A stretch of 64,000 bases of DNA from NCBI RefSeq assembly GCF_027922325.1, contig NZ_BSFL01000001.1:248001-312000 (forward strand), given 5' to 3'. The notes beneath the pieces are model-generated. The model saw only the letters and a program-made list of their open reading frames with translations. It was not told where the DNA came from and did no database searches. This document shows, one piece after another, positions 51,501 through 59,546 of this stretch (its first letter is position 1; every line of letters begins with the position of its first letter). Position numbers and translations under genes: made by a program. The DNA is from Methylopila turkensis (GTDB taxonomy: Bacteria; Pseudomonadota; Alphaproteobacteria; Rhizobiales; Methylopilaceae).

Positions 51501-52024
51501 CCGCCCCAGGAGGCCTTGAGCATCACCGGCAGGCCGATCTCCTCGGCCGCCTTGCGGATGGCGTCCGGATCGTCGGGCAGCGGCGGGGTGGCCGGCATCA
51601 CCGGCACCCCGACGCTTTCGGCGAGGTTGCGCGCCGCGACCTTGTTGCCGAGCTTGCGCATGGTCTCGGGCGACGGCCCGATGAACAGGATGCCGGCTTC
51701 GGCGCAGGCTTCGGCGAACTCCGGGCTTTCCGACAGGAAGCCGTAGCCGGGATGGATCGCGTCGACGCCCGCGTCGGTCGCGACCCGGATCACCTCAGGG
51801 ATCGAGAGATAAGCCTCAAGCGGCCCCATGCCCCGGCCGACCTGGTAGGCCTCGTCGGACTTGAAGCGGTGGAGCGAGAGCTTGTCCTCCTCCGCGTAGA
51901 TCGCGACCGTGCGGATGCCGAGCTCCGCCGCGGCCCGGAACACGCGGATGGCGATCTCCGAGCGGTTGGCGACCAGCAGCTTCTCGATCTTGCGGGGCGG
52001 GACGACGGTCTGGGCGGCGTTCAT
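48560..52024 (-). CDS. pyc: Pyruvate carboxylase
   Basis: 1154 residues in one chain. The biotin carboxylase domain (about 15-470) has KLLVANRSEIAIRVFRAAAELG, the ATP-grasp glycine loop and EVNPRIQVEHTVTE. The carboxyltransferase domain (about 545-820) has TDTTMRDAHQSLLATRVR and ECWGGATFDVAMRFL. The C-terminal biotinyl domain has EAMKMET with the biotinyl Lys1119, 35 residues before the end. It makes oxaloacetate from pyruvate and bicarbonate. AAGGAG lies eight bases before the ATG at 52024. It is a single gene with no apparent operon partner. Confidence 0.97.
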   Translation of the reverse strand: MNAAQTVVPPRKIEKLLVANRSEIAIRVFRAAAELGIRTVAIYAEEDKLSLHRFKSDEAYQVGRGMGPLEAYLSIPEVIRVATDAGVDAIHPGYGFLSESPEFAEACAEAGILFIGPSPETMRKLGNKVAARNLAESVGVPVMPATPPLPDDPDAIRKAAEEIGLPVMLKASWGGGGRGMRVIRDMGKLIGEVTNAKREAKAAFGKDEVYLEKLVERARHVEVQVLGDRYGNTVHLFERDCSVQRRNQKVVERAPAPYLDDEGRAALCESGLKIARATDYLGAGTVEFLVDADSGQFYFIEVNPRIQVEHTVTEVVTGVDIVKAQIRVIEGAAIGAPESGVPAQGDIRLNGNALQCRITTENPEDNFIPDYGRITAYRGAMGFGIRVDGGTAYSGAVITRFYDPMLEKVTAWAPTAEEACLRMQRAISEYRIRGVATNLAFLENVVRHPTFLAGETITRFIDETPELFAFEKRQDRATRLLTYIADVTVNGHPEAKGRAKPKDGIPMPSAPRFGEPADGSRQLLESLGPKAFGEWMRAQSRVLVTDTTMRDAHQSLLATRVRSFDIAASAPSYASGLPQLLSLECWGGATFDVAMRFLTEDPWERLAKIRESAPNLLLQCLVRGSNGVGYANYPDNAVAFFIAQAAKGGVDLFRVFDCLNWIDNMRVSMEAIIDAGKICEAAICYTGDVLDPSRAKYDLKYYVDLAKQLEKAGAHVLCLKDMAGLLKPAAARLLVKTLREETGLPLHLHTHDTSGIAGATVLAAIDAGVDAVDAAMDAFSGMTSQPCLGSIVAALKGSERDTGLDLDAIRAISLYWEQARAQYAAFENDLLAPASEVYLHEMPGGQFTNLKEQARSMGLETRWNDVARTYRDVNDMFGDIVKVTPTSKVVGDMALSMVSAGLTRADVEDPAVDVSFPESVVQLMKGELSQPPGGFPKGIQSKVLKGEQPIEGRAGALMPPVDFDAARAELAKKIEREPSDFDLASYLMYPKVFADFAQAEKKYGPVSALPTPIYFYGLGAGGEIPVEIERGKTLVIRNLGVGETDEEGQVKVFFELNGQPRIIKVPNRSAAAREARRKADAGDPGHVAAPMPGVISTVSVKLGQKIEAGDVVLSIEAMKMETSIHAERGGVVKEVLVSPGSPVDAKDLLVVVEE

Positions 52025-52127
52025 GCGCGCAGGCTCCTTCTTGCCGTCGGCCGCGTGCTGCGACCGCGAAGGCGGCATTCTCGCAATTGCGGCATGGCAT
52101 GCAAGGGGCGGCGAGCCTCGCGACCGA

Positions 52128-52709
52128 TCAGCGGGCCGCGACGGCGGCGATCCGCTTGGCGAGGCGCTCCGGCGGATCGGAGAACGGCGCGCGGTCGGCC
52201 ACCACGCCGTTCGCGTCGACCAGAAACAGCGCCGCGGTGTGCTCGATCGTGTAGCCGCCGTCCGCGAACGTCCGTTTGCGAGCGACGGCGCCGAAGGCGG
52301 CGGCCGCTTCCGCGAGCTGCCGCGGCGTTCCGGTCAGCCCCACGATGCGCGGATCGAAGCTCGACAGGAAGACCCCGACCGCCTGCGGCGTGTCCCGCTC
52401 GGCGTCGAGGGCGACGAAATAGACGCGGAAGCCGGCCGCCTTCTCGCCGAGGCCGCGCAGCGCCAGCGTCACGTCGGCGAGCGTGCTCGGACATATGTCC
52501 GGGCAGTGTGTGAAGCCGAAGAACACGCCATAGGCCGCTCCGTCGAGATCGAGCCCGTCGACCGTCCTGCCGTCGACCGCCGTCAGCGTGAACGGCCCCG
52601 GCGTCATCACCAGAGCGGCGGGCGGTGGCGGCGGCGACTGTGGAGCGGCCTCGGCCGCGACCGCGAACGCGGCCATCGCCAGCAGGACCGCGGCGGCCCA
52701 GCGTCTCAC
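52128..52709 (-). CDS. SCO1/SenC-family copper chaperone
   Basis: 193 residues from a GTG start. An N-terminal helix (AAAVLLAMAAFAVAAEA) anchors or exports it. The thioredoxin-like domain has the copper-binding CxxxC in GFTHCPDICPSTLADV (Cys69 and Cys73) and the ligand His157 in YTIEHTAALFLVD. Sco proteins deliver copper to periplasmic sites, classically cytochrome oxidase CuA. Here it overlaps the copper radical oxidase gene by four bases (GTGA), so its client is more likely that oxidase than a terminal oxidase. Confidence 0.94.
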   Translation of the reverse strand: MRRWAAAVLLAMAAFAVAAEAAPQSPPPPPAALVMTPGPFTLTAVDGRTVDGLDLDGAAYGVFFGFTHCPDICPSTLADVTLALRGLGEKAAGFRVYFVALDAERDTPQAVGVFLSSFDPRIVGLTGTPRQLAEAAAAFGAVARKRTFADGGYTIEHTAALFLVDANGVVADRAPFSDPPERLAKRIAAVAAR

Positions 52710-54616
52710 TGGACGCGGACGATCTTGGCGATGCTCGGCACGCCGGCCTTCGTCATCGCGAACAGCATCCAGTCGCCCGGCAGCAGCACCCCGCGGTCGC
52801 TCGGCAGCCGGAGCGTATAGGTCGTTCCCCGCGTCGCCTCGATCGGAATCGAGATGCGGCGCTGGTCGTTGTTGACCGAGTGCGTCACCGCATTGAGACG
52901 GATCATGGCGAAGGACGCCACCTCGCGGTCCGTCGTCACCGATACTCTCGCGCCGTACCCGGCCGTCGCGGGCGTCGTGGTGATCGCCGGCCGGACGGCG
53001 GGGGAGCCGTCGGCGTTCAGTAGGTAGGGCGGCGTCAGGATCTGGGCGTCGGGATGGTTGGTCGGGCAATCGCCGCACAGGCCGCCGCCGCCGACCCAAA
53101 CACGGCCGTCGAGCATCAGCGTCGCCACGCTGTGGTAGTTGCGCGGGATCGTCATCGCCGCGAGGCGCTCGAAGGTCCCGGTCCGCATGCGCCAGATCTC
53201 GGGGATGTAGACGCCGCGGTAGTCGCTGAAGAGCTGAGCGTAGTTCTGCCCGCCGATCACGACCACGTCGCCGGTCGGCAGCACGACCGAGTTGACGAAG
53301 GCGCGGGCGAACGCCATCGGCCGCTGCTTGGCGACCTTCACCCGGGCGAAGGGCCCTTCCGCGAAATCGATGCTGTAGACGCCGTCCACGGCGCGGACGA
53401 GCTCGTAGGCCGGCGCGCCGCCGAGCTTCAGCAGCTTGCCGGCGTCGTACATCACCACGTTGCCGTTCATGGAGTAGACGTCGTCGCCGCGCGGCCCCGC
53501 GGACTTGATCGCGCCGCCGCCGGTGGTGCGGATCCAGTTCATGTCGACGCCCGGACCGGCGTGGAACGCGTAGCCGAAGCTCGACCCGAACAGCCACATG
53601 TGGTTGTCGGAGCGATAGATGCCGCCGGGGTCGTTCTTCGCCGCCAGCGCCTCGGCCGGCACGCCTGGCAGGGTGCGCCAGCCGCGCGCGGGCGACCAGA
53701 TCTCCCCGAGCTTGCCGCCCTCGCCGCCGCTCCACGAGCCGCCGATCGTCAGCACTTCGCCGGTGCCCAGAACGGTGTCGCCCTGATAGCCACGCGGCAC
53801 GTTCATCGGCGCGCCCGTGGTCCAGACGTCGGTCGCCGGATCGTAGATGGACGTCTTGGCGCTGGACGAGCCGCCGTTCACGAGGATGCGGCCGTCCGGC
53901 AGCGTCGCCGTGCCGGGACAGAACATGTCGTGCCCCGTCGACGACACCAGCCGCTCGGTCGAGCGGTTGGTCGCGGGGTCGTAGAGCGCGCTGTAGGTCT
54001 TGCCCTGGTCGCCGCCATAGGCGAAGCGATCATAGGCCGACCAGACCAGGATCTTACCGTTGCGCAGCGTCGCAGCCGCGACCGGCACGAGCGGCAGCGA
54101 GATCTTGGACGACCAGGCCGAGGGCTGCGCGCGGCCGTAAAGGGTCCATTTTTGGCTGCTGGCGCCGCCGCAGGGGCGTTGGATCAGCAGCCCGCCGTCG
54201 TCGATCGAGGCGTCGCGCAGGTCGACGCATAGACCGCCGACCGTGACGAGGCGCACCCAGCTCTCGATCGGCTCGGCCCGGAACACCTGCTTCCGCGAAC
54301 CGTCGCACACCGCCTGGTTGACCGAATGGCCGTCCTGCGTCGAGGCGTCGATGATCTCTAGGCAGCGGCCGCTCGCGGCGTTGCGGATGACGTAGTCGCT
54401 CTTTGCGCGCGTCAGCGTCCAGCGCTGCTCGCGCAGGTCCTTGCAGGGGTACTGGACCGCCCAGATCCCCGGTTCGGCGTTCCCGCGCGGGATCTCGACG
54501 CACATGCCGCTGTTGCGGTTGACGAGCAACGTGTCGGGCTGAGTCTGCGCGCGCGCCGACGGGGCCGCGCAGAGGACGATGAGCGTCAGCAGAGCGCTGC
54601 CGAGTGCGCGGAGCAT
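52706..54616 (-). CDS. Galactose-oxidase-type copper radical oxidase with N-terminal ricin-like lectin domain
   Basis: 636 residues with a signal peptide (LRALGSALLTLIVLCAAPSARA). A ricin-B-like lectin domain (about 28-160, with QRWTL and QKWTLYGR repeats) precedes a seven-bladed Kelch propeller and a C-terminal DUF1929 domain. All galactose oxidase active-site residues are present: Cys233 (HDMFCPG) and Tyr277 (PRGYQG) for the thioether cofactor, Trp295 (GGSWSGG) stacked on it, Tyr494 and His495 (RNYHS) and His579 (VTHSVN) as copper ligands. It should oxidise a primary alcohol to an aldehyde, giving hydrogen peroxide, outside the cytosol. The adjacent overlapping SCO gene fits copper loading. 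Confidence 0.92.
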   Translation of the reverse strand: MLRALGSALLTLIVLCAAPSARAQTQPDTLLVNRNSGMCVEIPRGNAEPGIWAVQYPCKDLREQRWTLTRAKSDYVIRNAASGRCLEIIDASTQDGHSVNQAVCDGSRKQVFRAEPIESWVRLVTVGGLCVDLRDASIDDGGLLIQRPCGGASSQKWTLYGRAQPSAWSSKISLPLVPVAAATLRNGKILVWSAYDRFAYGGDQGKTYSALYDPATNRSTERLVSSTGHDMFCPGTATLPDGRILVNGGSSSAKTSIYDPATDVWTTGAPMNVPRGYQGDTVLGTGEVLTIGGSWSGGEGGKLGEIWSPARGWRTLPGVPAEALAAKNDPGGIYRSDNHMWLFGSSFGYAFHAGPGVDMNWIRTTGGGAIKSAGPRGDDVYSMNGNVVMYDAGKLLKLGGAPAYELVRAVDGVYSIDFAEGPFARVKVAKQRPMAFARAFVNSVVLPTGDVVVIGGQNYAQLFSDYRGVYIPEIWRMRTGTFERLAAMTIPRNYHSVATLMLDGRVWVGGGGLCGDCPTNHPDAQILTPPYLLNADGSPAVRPAITTTPATAGYGARVSVTTDREVASFAMIRLNAVTHSVNNDQRRISIPIEATRGTTYTLRLPSDRGVLLPGDWMLFAMTKAGVPSIAKIVRVQ

Positions 54617-54731
54617 GGGCGTTTCCCGAGACACGCCCAATGGCGCGACCCGAACGCGATACCACCGCCAACCGTAAAGAACCATGAAAGCGGAACGCCG
54701 AAACTCGGCCTCCCGCTGTCCTCCGTGGCGG

Positions 54732-56015
54732 CTACCGGGCCTCCGGCACCGCGCTCGGCGCGGTGGCCGTCGGAGTCTGGGGCTTGGCCGCCGCAGGTTC
54801 CGGACGCGGCGCCGAAGGCCGCGGCGGAGACACGCGCTTGGTCGTGCGCAGCTCCTCGGTGGCGAAAGCGAGCGCGATCAGAATCGCCGCGCCGCCGAGC
54901 GAGAACGCGATCTGCACGGCCGCGCCGTGGCCGAACCAGTCGAACACGCCGTGGCTCGCGGCGGCGAACACCGTCGACAGCACGAACAGCGGCAGGCTTT
55001 GGCGGCCGATCAGCACCATCGAGCGGCCGAGGAAGGTGGAGCCTAGCCGGCTTTCGCGCCGCACGAACAGCGACGCCAGATGCGCCATGGCGAGGAAGTG
55101 CGCGAGCCGCACCGGCGAGGCGTTCGCCTTGTCCGCGATGTCGGTGATGATGCGCAGCGGTCGCCACTCGTAGAGCCCGAGGGTCGCCCAGGGGGCCGCC
55201 GCAATGAAGGCCACGATCACGATGGTGATCGACAGCGCGATGGTCGCCGGCGCCGCCATCAGATCTCGAAACCACGCCTCGCCGCGGGCGAGGAAAGCCG
55301 CGAAACCTGAGAGGAACACCGCCTGCCAGGCGAAGGGATTGAACGTCCAGAGCCGCGTGTCGGGATAGGACGACAGCGTCGCGCCCGAGATCTGCGCCCA
55401 GCTCCAGACAACCACCGCGAAGCCGACATAGAACGCCCAGCGGTCGCGGAACGCGGCGAAAAGCACGCCGATCATCAGGGTCAGGATGATGTAGAGCGGT
55501 AGGATGTCGAGCAACGGAGGCAGATAGCCGAGGGTCGCGAGCTTCGGCAGCACGGTCTCGGTCGCCACCAGGAACGGGCGCACGAACAGGTCGCGCTCCA
55601 TCACGCTGGAGCCCGCATATTCCCGGTAGAGCACGGCGAGCGTCGCGATCACCACGAAGGCGGTGATGTGGTGCAGGTAGAGCGAGAAGGCGCGCTGGAC
55701 GCCGTAAGGAATCGCCATGATGGGGCGATCGAGGAACTTGCCGGTGAACATGCTCGCCATGGCGAAGCCGGACAGGAACACGAACAGCTCGGCCGAATCC
55801 GACACGCCGAAGTTCTTCGTCGTGAGCCAGCTCATGACGTTGTCGACGGTGTGATTCCAGAAGATGAACACGATCGCGAGACCGCGCCAGAAATCGAGCC
55901 GCCAGTCTCGGGCCGAGACAGGCGCGGCGCCGCTGGGGTGCTTGGCCGGCGCGGCCCCTGCGCTGGACGATGCGGCCCGTTCGGACTGCGGAACGCCTGC
56001 CGCCTGTTCAGCCAT
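54732..56015 (-). CDS. opgC: OpgC-family membrane acyltransferase
   Basis: 427 residues with about ten membrane helices. DWRLDFWRGLAIVFIFWNHT is the OpgC/acyltransferase-3 start with the essential His in WNHT. SDSAELFVFLSGFAMASMF and later LPLYIILTLMIGVLFAAF continue the pattern. In E. coli and rhizobia OpgC adds succinyl groups to periplasmic glucans. The N-terminal Ala/Pro-rich tail (about 40 residues) and the Pro-rich C-terminal tail are probably unstructured. GAGGAG before the ATG at 56015 sets the start. It lies between the oxidase and MFS genes on the same strand. Confidence 0.88.
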   Translation of the reverse strand: MAEQAAGVPQSERAASSSAGAAPAKHPSGAAPVSARDWRLDFWRGLAIVFIFWNHTVDNVMSWLTTKNFGVSDSAELFVFLSGFAMASMFTGKFLDRPIMAIPYGVQRAFSLYLHHITAFVVIATLAVLYREYAGSSVMERDLFVRPFLVATETVLPKLATLGYLPPLLDILPLYIILTLMIGVLFAAFRDRWAFYVGFAVVVWSWAQISGATLSSYPDTRLWTFNPFAWQAVFLSGFAAFLARGEAWFRDLMAAPATIALSITIVIVAFIAAAPWATLGLYEWRPLRIITDIADKANASPVRLAHFLAMAHLASLFVRRESRLGSTFLGRSMVLIGRQSLPLFVLSTVFAAASHGVFDWFGHGAAVQIAFSLGGAAILIALAFATEELRTTKRVSPPRPSAPRPEPAAAKPQTPTATAPSAVPEAR

Positions 56016-56166
56016 GGGGTCTCCTCGCCGTCGGCGACCGACGCGCTTCGGACATGGGTGTACGTCGCGCCGAATCAGCCGGCCCGCGCGCAAACGGCTA
56101 ACGCCGCACTGTGGCGAAGGTTGCTTCGGCCGGCCTGATCGCGCAAGGCGCAGCGACCAACGGCCG

Positions 56167-57615
56167 CTAACCGACCCTCGAGATCGGAGCGGCGACGTCC
56201 TCGAGCGAGCGCCCTTCCGCGTCGACGCCGTAGCGAAGCGCCGCGAGCCCCGCTCCGATCATCATCGCGGCGGCGAAGGCGTAGCCGCCGAAGATCGGCC
56301 AGCGGTCGGCGCCGCCGATCAGGACGCCGAACACGTAGGGCGCGACGACGCCGCCGAGCGCGGTTCCGATCGCGTAGAACGCCGCGATCGCGAGCGCGCG
56401 CACCTCGAGCGGAAAGACCTCGCTCGCGGTGAGGTAAGCGGAGCTGGCGGCGGCGGAGGCGAAGAAGAAGATCGCCGACCAGGCGAGAGTCTGCGTCACG
56501 GAGGTCAGCGCCTCGGCCGCGAACAGCCAGCCGGTCGCAAGCAGCAGCGTCCCGGAAATCGCGTAGGTGAGAAAGATCATCTTTCGCCGGCCGACGGTGT
56601 CGAACAGCGGCCCAAGCACGATCGGCCCGACCACGTTCCCGAGCGCGAACGGGATGAGGTAGAGACCGACATGGCCGGCGGCGACGCCGTAGAATTTCGT
56701 CAGCACCAGCCCGTAGGTGAAGAAGATCGCGTTGTAGAGGAACGCCTGCGCGGTCATGAGCGCGAGCACCAGCGCCGAACGGCCGCGGTAGTCGGCCAGC
56801 ATCGCGCGGAACACGACGCCCAACCCGAACACGCGCTGCGGCCGGATCAGAATCGATCCCGTCGCCGTCGGCAGCGGCGCGTTCCGCTCGGCCTCGACCT
56901 CGCGCTCAATCTCGGCGGTGACCGCATCGGCCTCGGGGATGCGGTCGTGGGCGGCGAGCCAGCGAGGGCTCTCCGGGACATGGCGGCGGGCGAACAGGAT
57001 CAGCAGGCCCAACGCCGCGCCGATGCCGAAGCCGAGCCGCCAGCCGAGATCCGCGTCGAACAGGGCTTCGTCCAGCAGCGCGACGCTGCCCATGGCGCCG
57101 AGCGCAGCGCCTGCCCAGAAGGTGCCGTTGACGATGAGCGCGATCCGTCCGCGCAGGCGCGCCGGCATCAGTTCGTCGATCGCCGAATTGATCGCCGCGT
57201 ACTCGCCGCCGATGCCGACGCCGGTGATCAGGCGGAAGACCGCGAGGCTCCAGACGTCCCAAGCGAAGGCCGAGAGCGCGACCCCGACGATGTAGACGCC
57301 GAGCGTCGTGAAGAACATCAGCTTGCGGCCGAGCCTGTCGGTCAACCAGCCGAAGCCGAGCGCGCCGGCCACCGCGCCGACGAGGTAGAACGAGGCCAGC
57401 ATGCCGACGTCGGCGTCGGTCAGCCCGAGAGCGTCCGGGCTCTGGAGGCGCGGGGCGAGCGCGCCGACGATCGTGACCTCGAGACCGTCGAGCGCCCAGG
57501 TGACGCCGAGCGCCACGACGACGAGCATATGGAACCGCGACCACGGCAGCCGGTCCATCCGCGCCGGAATGTCGATCGCGACGGCCTTTCGGCCTGCGAG
57601 CGACGGCTCGCTCAC
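56167..57615 (-). CDS. Major facilitator superfamily transporter, sugar-porter type
   Basis: 482 residues, twelve helices. The family loop GWLTDRLGRKLMFF lies between helices 2 and 3, and a second GPLFDTVGRRKMIF lies between 8 and 9. The GIGGEYAAINSAIDELMPARLRGR segment is typical of the sugar and aromatic-acid porters. A central loop of about 50 residues holds ERNAPLPTATGS. It probably imports or exports a sugar or organic acid. The GTG start at 57615 overlaps the galE stop by four bases, so the two are cotranslated. Confidence 0.9.
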   Translation of the reverse strand: MSEPSLAGRKAVAIDIPARMDRLPWSRFHMLVVVALGVTWALDGLEVTIVGALAPRLQSPDALGLTDADVGMLASFYLVGAVAGALGFGWLTDRLGRKLMFFTTLGVYIVGVALSAFAWDVWSLAVFRLITGVGIGGEYAAINSAIDELMPARLRGRIALIVNGTFWAGAALGAMGSVALLDEALFDADLGWRLGFGIGAALGLLILFARRHVPESPRWLAAHDRIPEADAVTAEIEREVEAERNAPLPTATGSILIRPQRVFGLGVVFRAMLADYRGRSALVLALMTAQAFLYNAIFFTYGLVLTKFYGVAAGHVGLYLIPFALGNVVGPIVLGPLFDTVGRRKMIFLTYAISGTLLLATGWLFAAEALTSVTQTLAWSAIFFFASAAASSAYLTASEVFPLEVRALAIAAFYAIGTALGGVVAPYVFGVLIGGADRWPIFGGYAFAAAMMIGAGLAALRYGVDAEGRSLEDVAAPISRVG

Positions 57616-58607
57616 GCGGCGGCGCGCCGCGCGCCCGCGAGGCTCGCCTCCCATGCGAGTGCGCTCGCCACGATCGCGTCGAGGTCGTCATGCTCGGCGC
57701 GCCAGCCGAGCGTGGCGCGGATGCGCGAGGGATCGGCGACGAGCGAAGCTGGGTCGCCGTCGCGGCGCGGCGCCTTCCGCACCGGGAAATCGACGCCGGA
57801 CGCCCGTTTCACCGCCGCTATGACCTCCTTCACCGAGGCGCCGCGCCCGTAGCCGCAGTTCGCTACGAAGCTGTCGGCCCCATCCGCGAGGTGGTCTAGC
57901 GCCAGGACATGGGCCCGCGCCAGATCGGAGACGTGGATGTAATCGCGCACGCAGGTGCCGTCGCGCGTGGGGTAATCCTCGCCGAAGCAGTCGAGATGAC
58001 CGCGCTGCCCGAGCGCCGTCTGCGCGGCGACTTTGATGAGGTGGGTCGCCCGCGCGCCGGACTGCCCCGCCCGTCCATGCGGATCGGCGCCCGCGACGTT
58101 GAAATACCGCAGCACGCCATAGGACAGGCCGTAGGCCACGCCAGCGTCCGCCAGCATCCGCTCGGTCATGAGCTTGGAGGCGCCGTAGGGGGACACCGGG
58201 TCGAGAGGCGCGTCCTCCGACAGCGGCTCGGACGAGGCCTCGCCATAGACCGCGGCGGTGGACGAGAACAGGAAGCGTTTTACGCCGCCTGCGACGGCGG
58301 CGGCGATGAGCGCGCGCGAGCGCACGGTGTTGTTGAGATAGTAGTCGATCGGGTCCGCCACCGACTCCGGCACCACGATCGAGCCTGCGAAATGGGCGAT
58401 CGCCTCGACGTGGTAGTCCTTGATGACCTGTCCCATCAGGGTCTCGTCGCCGACGCAGCCCACCACCAGCGGCACGGCCGCCGGCACGGCGGTCCTGAGC
58501 CCCGTCGACAGGTCGTCGACGACGACCACGTCGCGCCCCGCATCCTGCAGCGCGAGGACCATATGACTGCCGATGTAGCCGGCTCCGCCGGTGACGAGAA
58601 CGGTCAT
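57612..58607 (-). CDS. galE: UDP-glucose 4-epimerase
   Basis: 331 residues, short-chain dehydrogenase fold. The NAD loop is VLVTGGAGYIGSHMV. The catalytic motif is SSTAAVYGE with YGASKLMTE (Tyr-x-x-x-Lys). Substrate-binding RYFNVAGADPHGRAGQ follows, and DYIHVSDLARAHVLAL is the GalE-specific sequence. It interconverts UDP-glucose and UDP-galactose for cell-surface sugars. GGGAG lies six bases before the ATG at 58607. It begins the galE-MFS pair, upstream of opgC and the galactose-oxidase-type gene on one strand. Confidence 0.95.
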   Translation of the reverse strand: MTVLVTGGAGYIGSHMVLALQDAGRDVVVVDDLSTGLRTAVPAAVPLVVGCVGDETLMGQVIKDYHVEAIAHFAGSIVVPESVADPIDYYLNNTVRSRALIAAAVAGGVKRFLFSSTAAVYGEASSEPLSEDAPLDPVSPYGASKLMTERMLADAGVAYGLSYGVLRYFNVAGADPHGRAGQSGARATHLIKVAAQTALGQRGHLDCFGEDYPTRDGTCVRDYIHVSDLARAHVLALDHLADGADSFVANCGYGRGASVKEVIAAVKRASGVDFPVRKAPRRDGDPASLVADPSRIRATLGWRAEHDDLDAIVASALAWEASLAGARRAAA

Positions 58608-58694
58608 GACGATCTCCCAAAGAGTTGAGCGATCGAAAATCGGCGTCTGTCGCCACACTTCAAGCCGGGCGCGACGAAATTCACGCAGTCCCGA

Positions 58695-59423
58695 TCAGAT
58701 GATCGGACGCGGCGCGATGTCTTTCTCGAAATGCTGGGCCAGCCGCCCCACCGCACGGGGATTGTCGAGGGTCAGGCGGCCGTCGGCGATGCTGAACAGT
58801 CCGCTGGACTTCAATTTCGCCAGCGTTTTGTTGGTGTGCACGAGCGACAGGCCGAGCGCGTCCGCGATGTGCTGCTGCGTCAGCGGAAACGGCATCGAGT
58901 TGTCGCGCACGGCGCCGAGCGTCTCCATGCGCTTGTAGAGCGAGGCCACCAGGGCCGCGATGCGCTCGGCGGCGTTTCTCCGGCCAGCGCTCAGCAGGTT
59001 CTCGTCGACGAGCGCGACCGTTTGCGCCCCGAGCCAGGTCACGTCGTAGGCGACCTCAGGCATTTTTTCATAGAGCTGCCAAAGCTTGCGCCGCGGGATG
59101 ACGCACAGCTCCACATCGGTGAGCGCGACCGCGCCGTGAAGCGCCTTTTCGAACAACGAGGCCTGCAGCCCGATCAGGTCGCCCGGCAGCGCGAAGTTGA
59201 GGATTTGGCGACGGCCGTCGCTGAGCTCCTTGTAGCGGAAGACCCAGCCCGAAAAGACCGTGAAAAGCTCCGCGTCGTCCTGCTCCGGCAGAATGATGTC
59301 CGCGCCTTCGGGCAGCCGCAGATGTTCGGTCTTGAGCGTCTCGATGAAGCGCACCTCTTCGTCGCTCTTTTGCCGAAACGCGGGGCGACGGCGCAGCGGG
59401 CACGAGGCGCAGCGGATGAACAT
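58695..59423 (-). CDS. Crp/Fnr-family transcriptional regulator
   Basis: 242 residues. The N-terminal MFIRCASCPLRRRPAF has two cysteines, fewer than the four of Fnr. A cNMP-like beta-barrel follows (EGADIILPEQDDAELFTVFSGWVFRYKEL, in pieces EQDDAELFTV and SGWVFRYKE). The dimer helix and the winged helix-turn-helix LTQQHIADALGLSLVHTNKTLAKLKSSGLFS close the protein. It is divergent from the kinase-like gene of the stress locus and could respond to oxygen or redox, but the incomplete Cys set makes an Fe-S cluster uncertain. Confidence 0.9.
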   Translation of the reverse strand: MFIRCASCPLRRRPAFRQKSDEEVRFIETLKTEHLRLPEGADIILPEQDDAELFTVFSGWVFRYKELSDGRRQILNFALPGDLIGLQASLFEKALHGAVALTDVELCVIPRRKLWQLYEKMPEVAYDVTWLGAQTVALVDENLLSAGRRNAAERIAALVASLYKRMETLGAVRDNSMPFPLTQQHIADALGLSLVHTNKTLAKLKSSGLFSIADGRLTLDNPRAVGRLAQHFEKDIAPRPII

Positions 59424-59546
59424 GACGGCGAAAACTCACAGCGCGGAAGCCGCGAACCGGCGGCCACGGATCATCGGGTCCATAGAACGTCGCCACTACG
59501 TCAAAACACATAGGTCGGCCGCGCGATAGGCGATAAATCCCAATGC

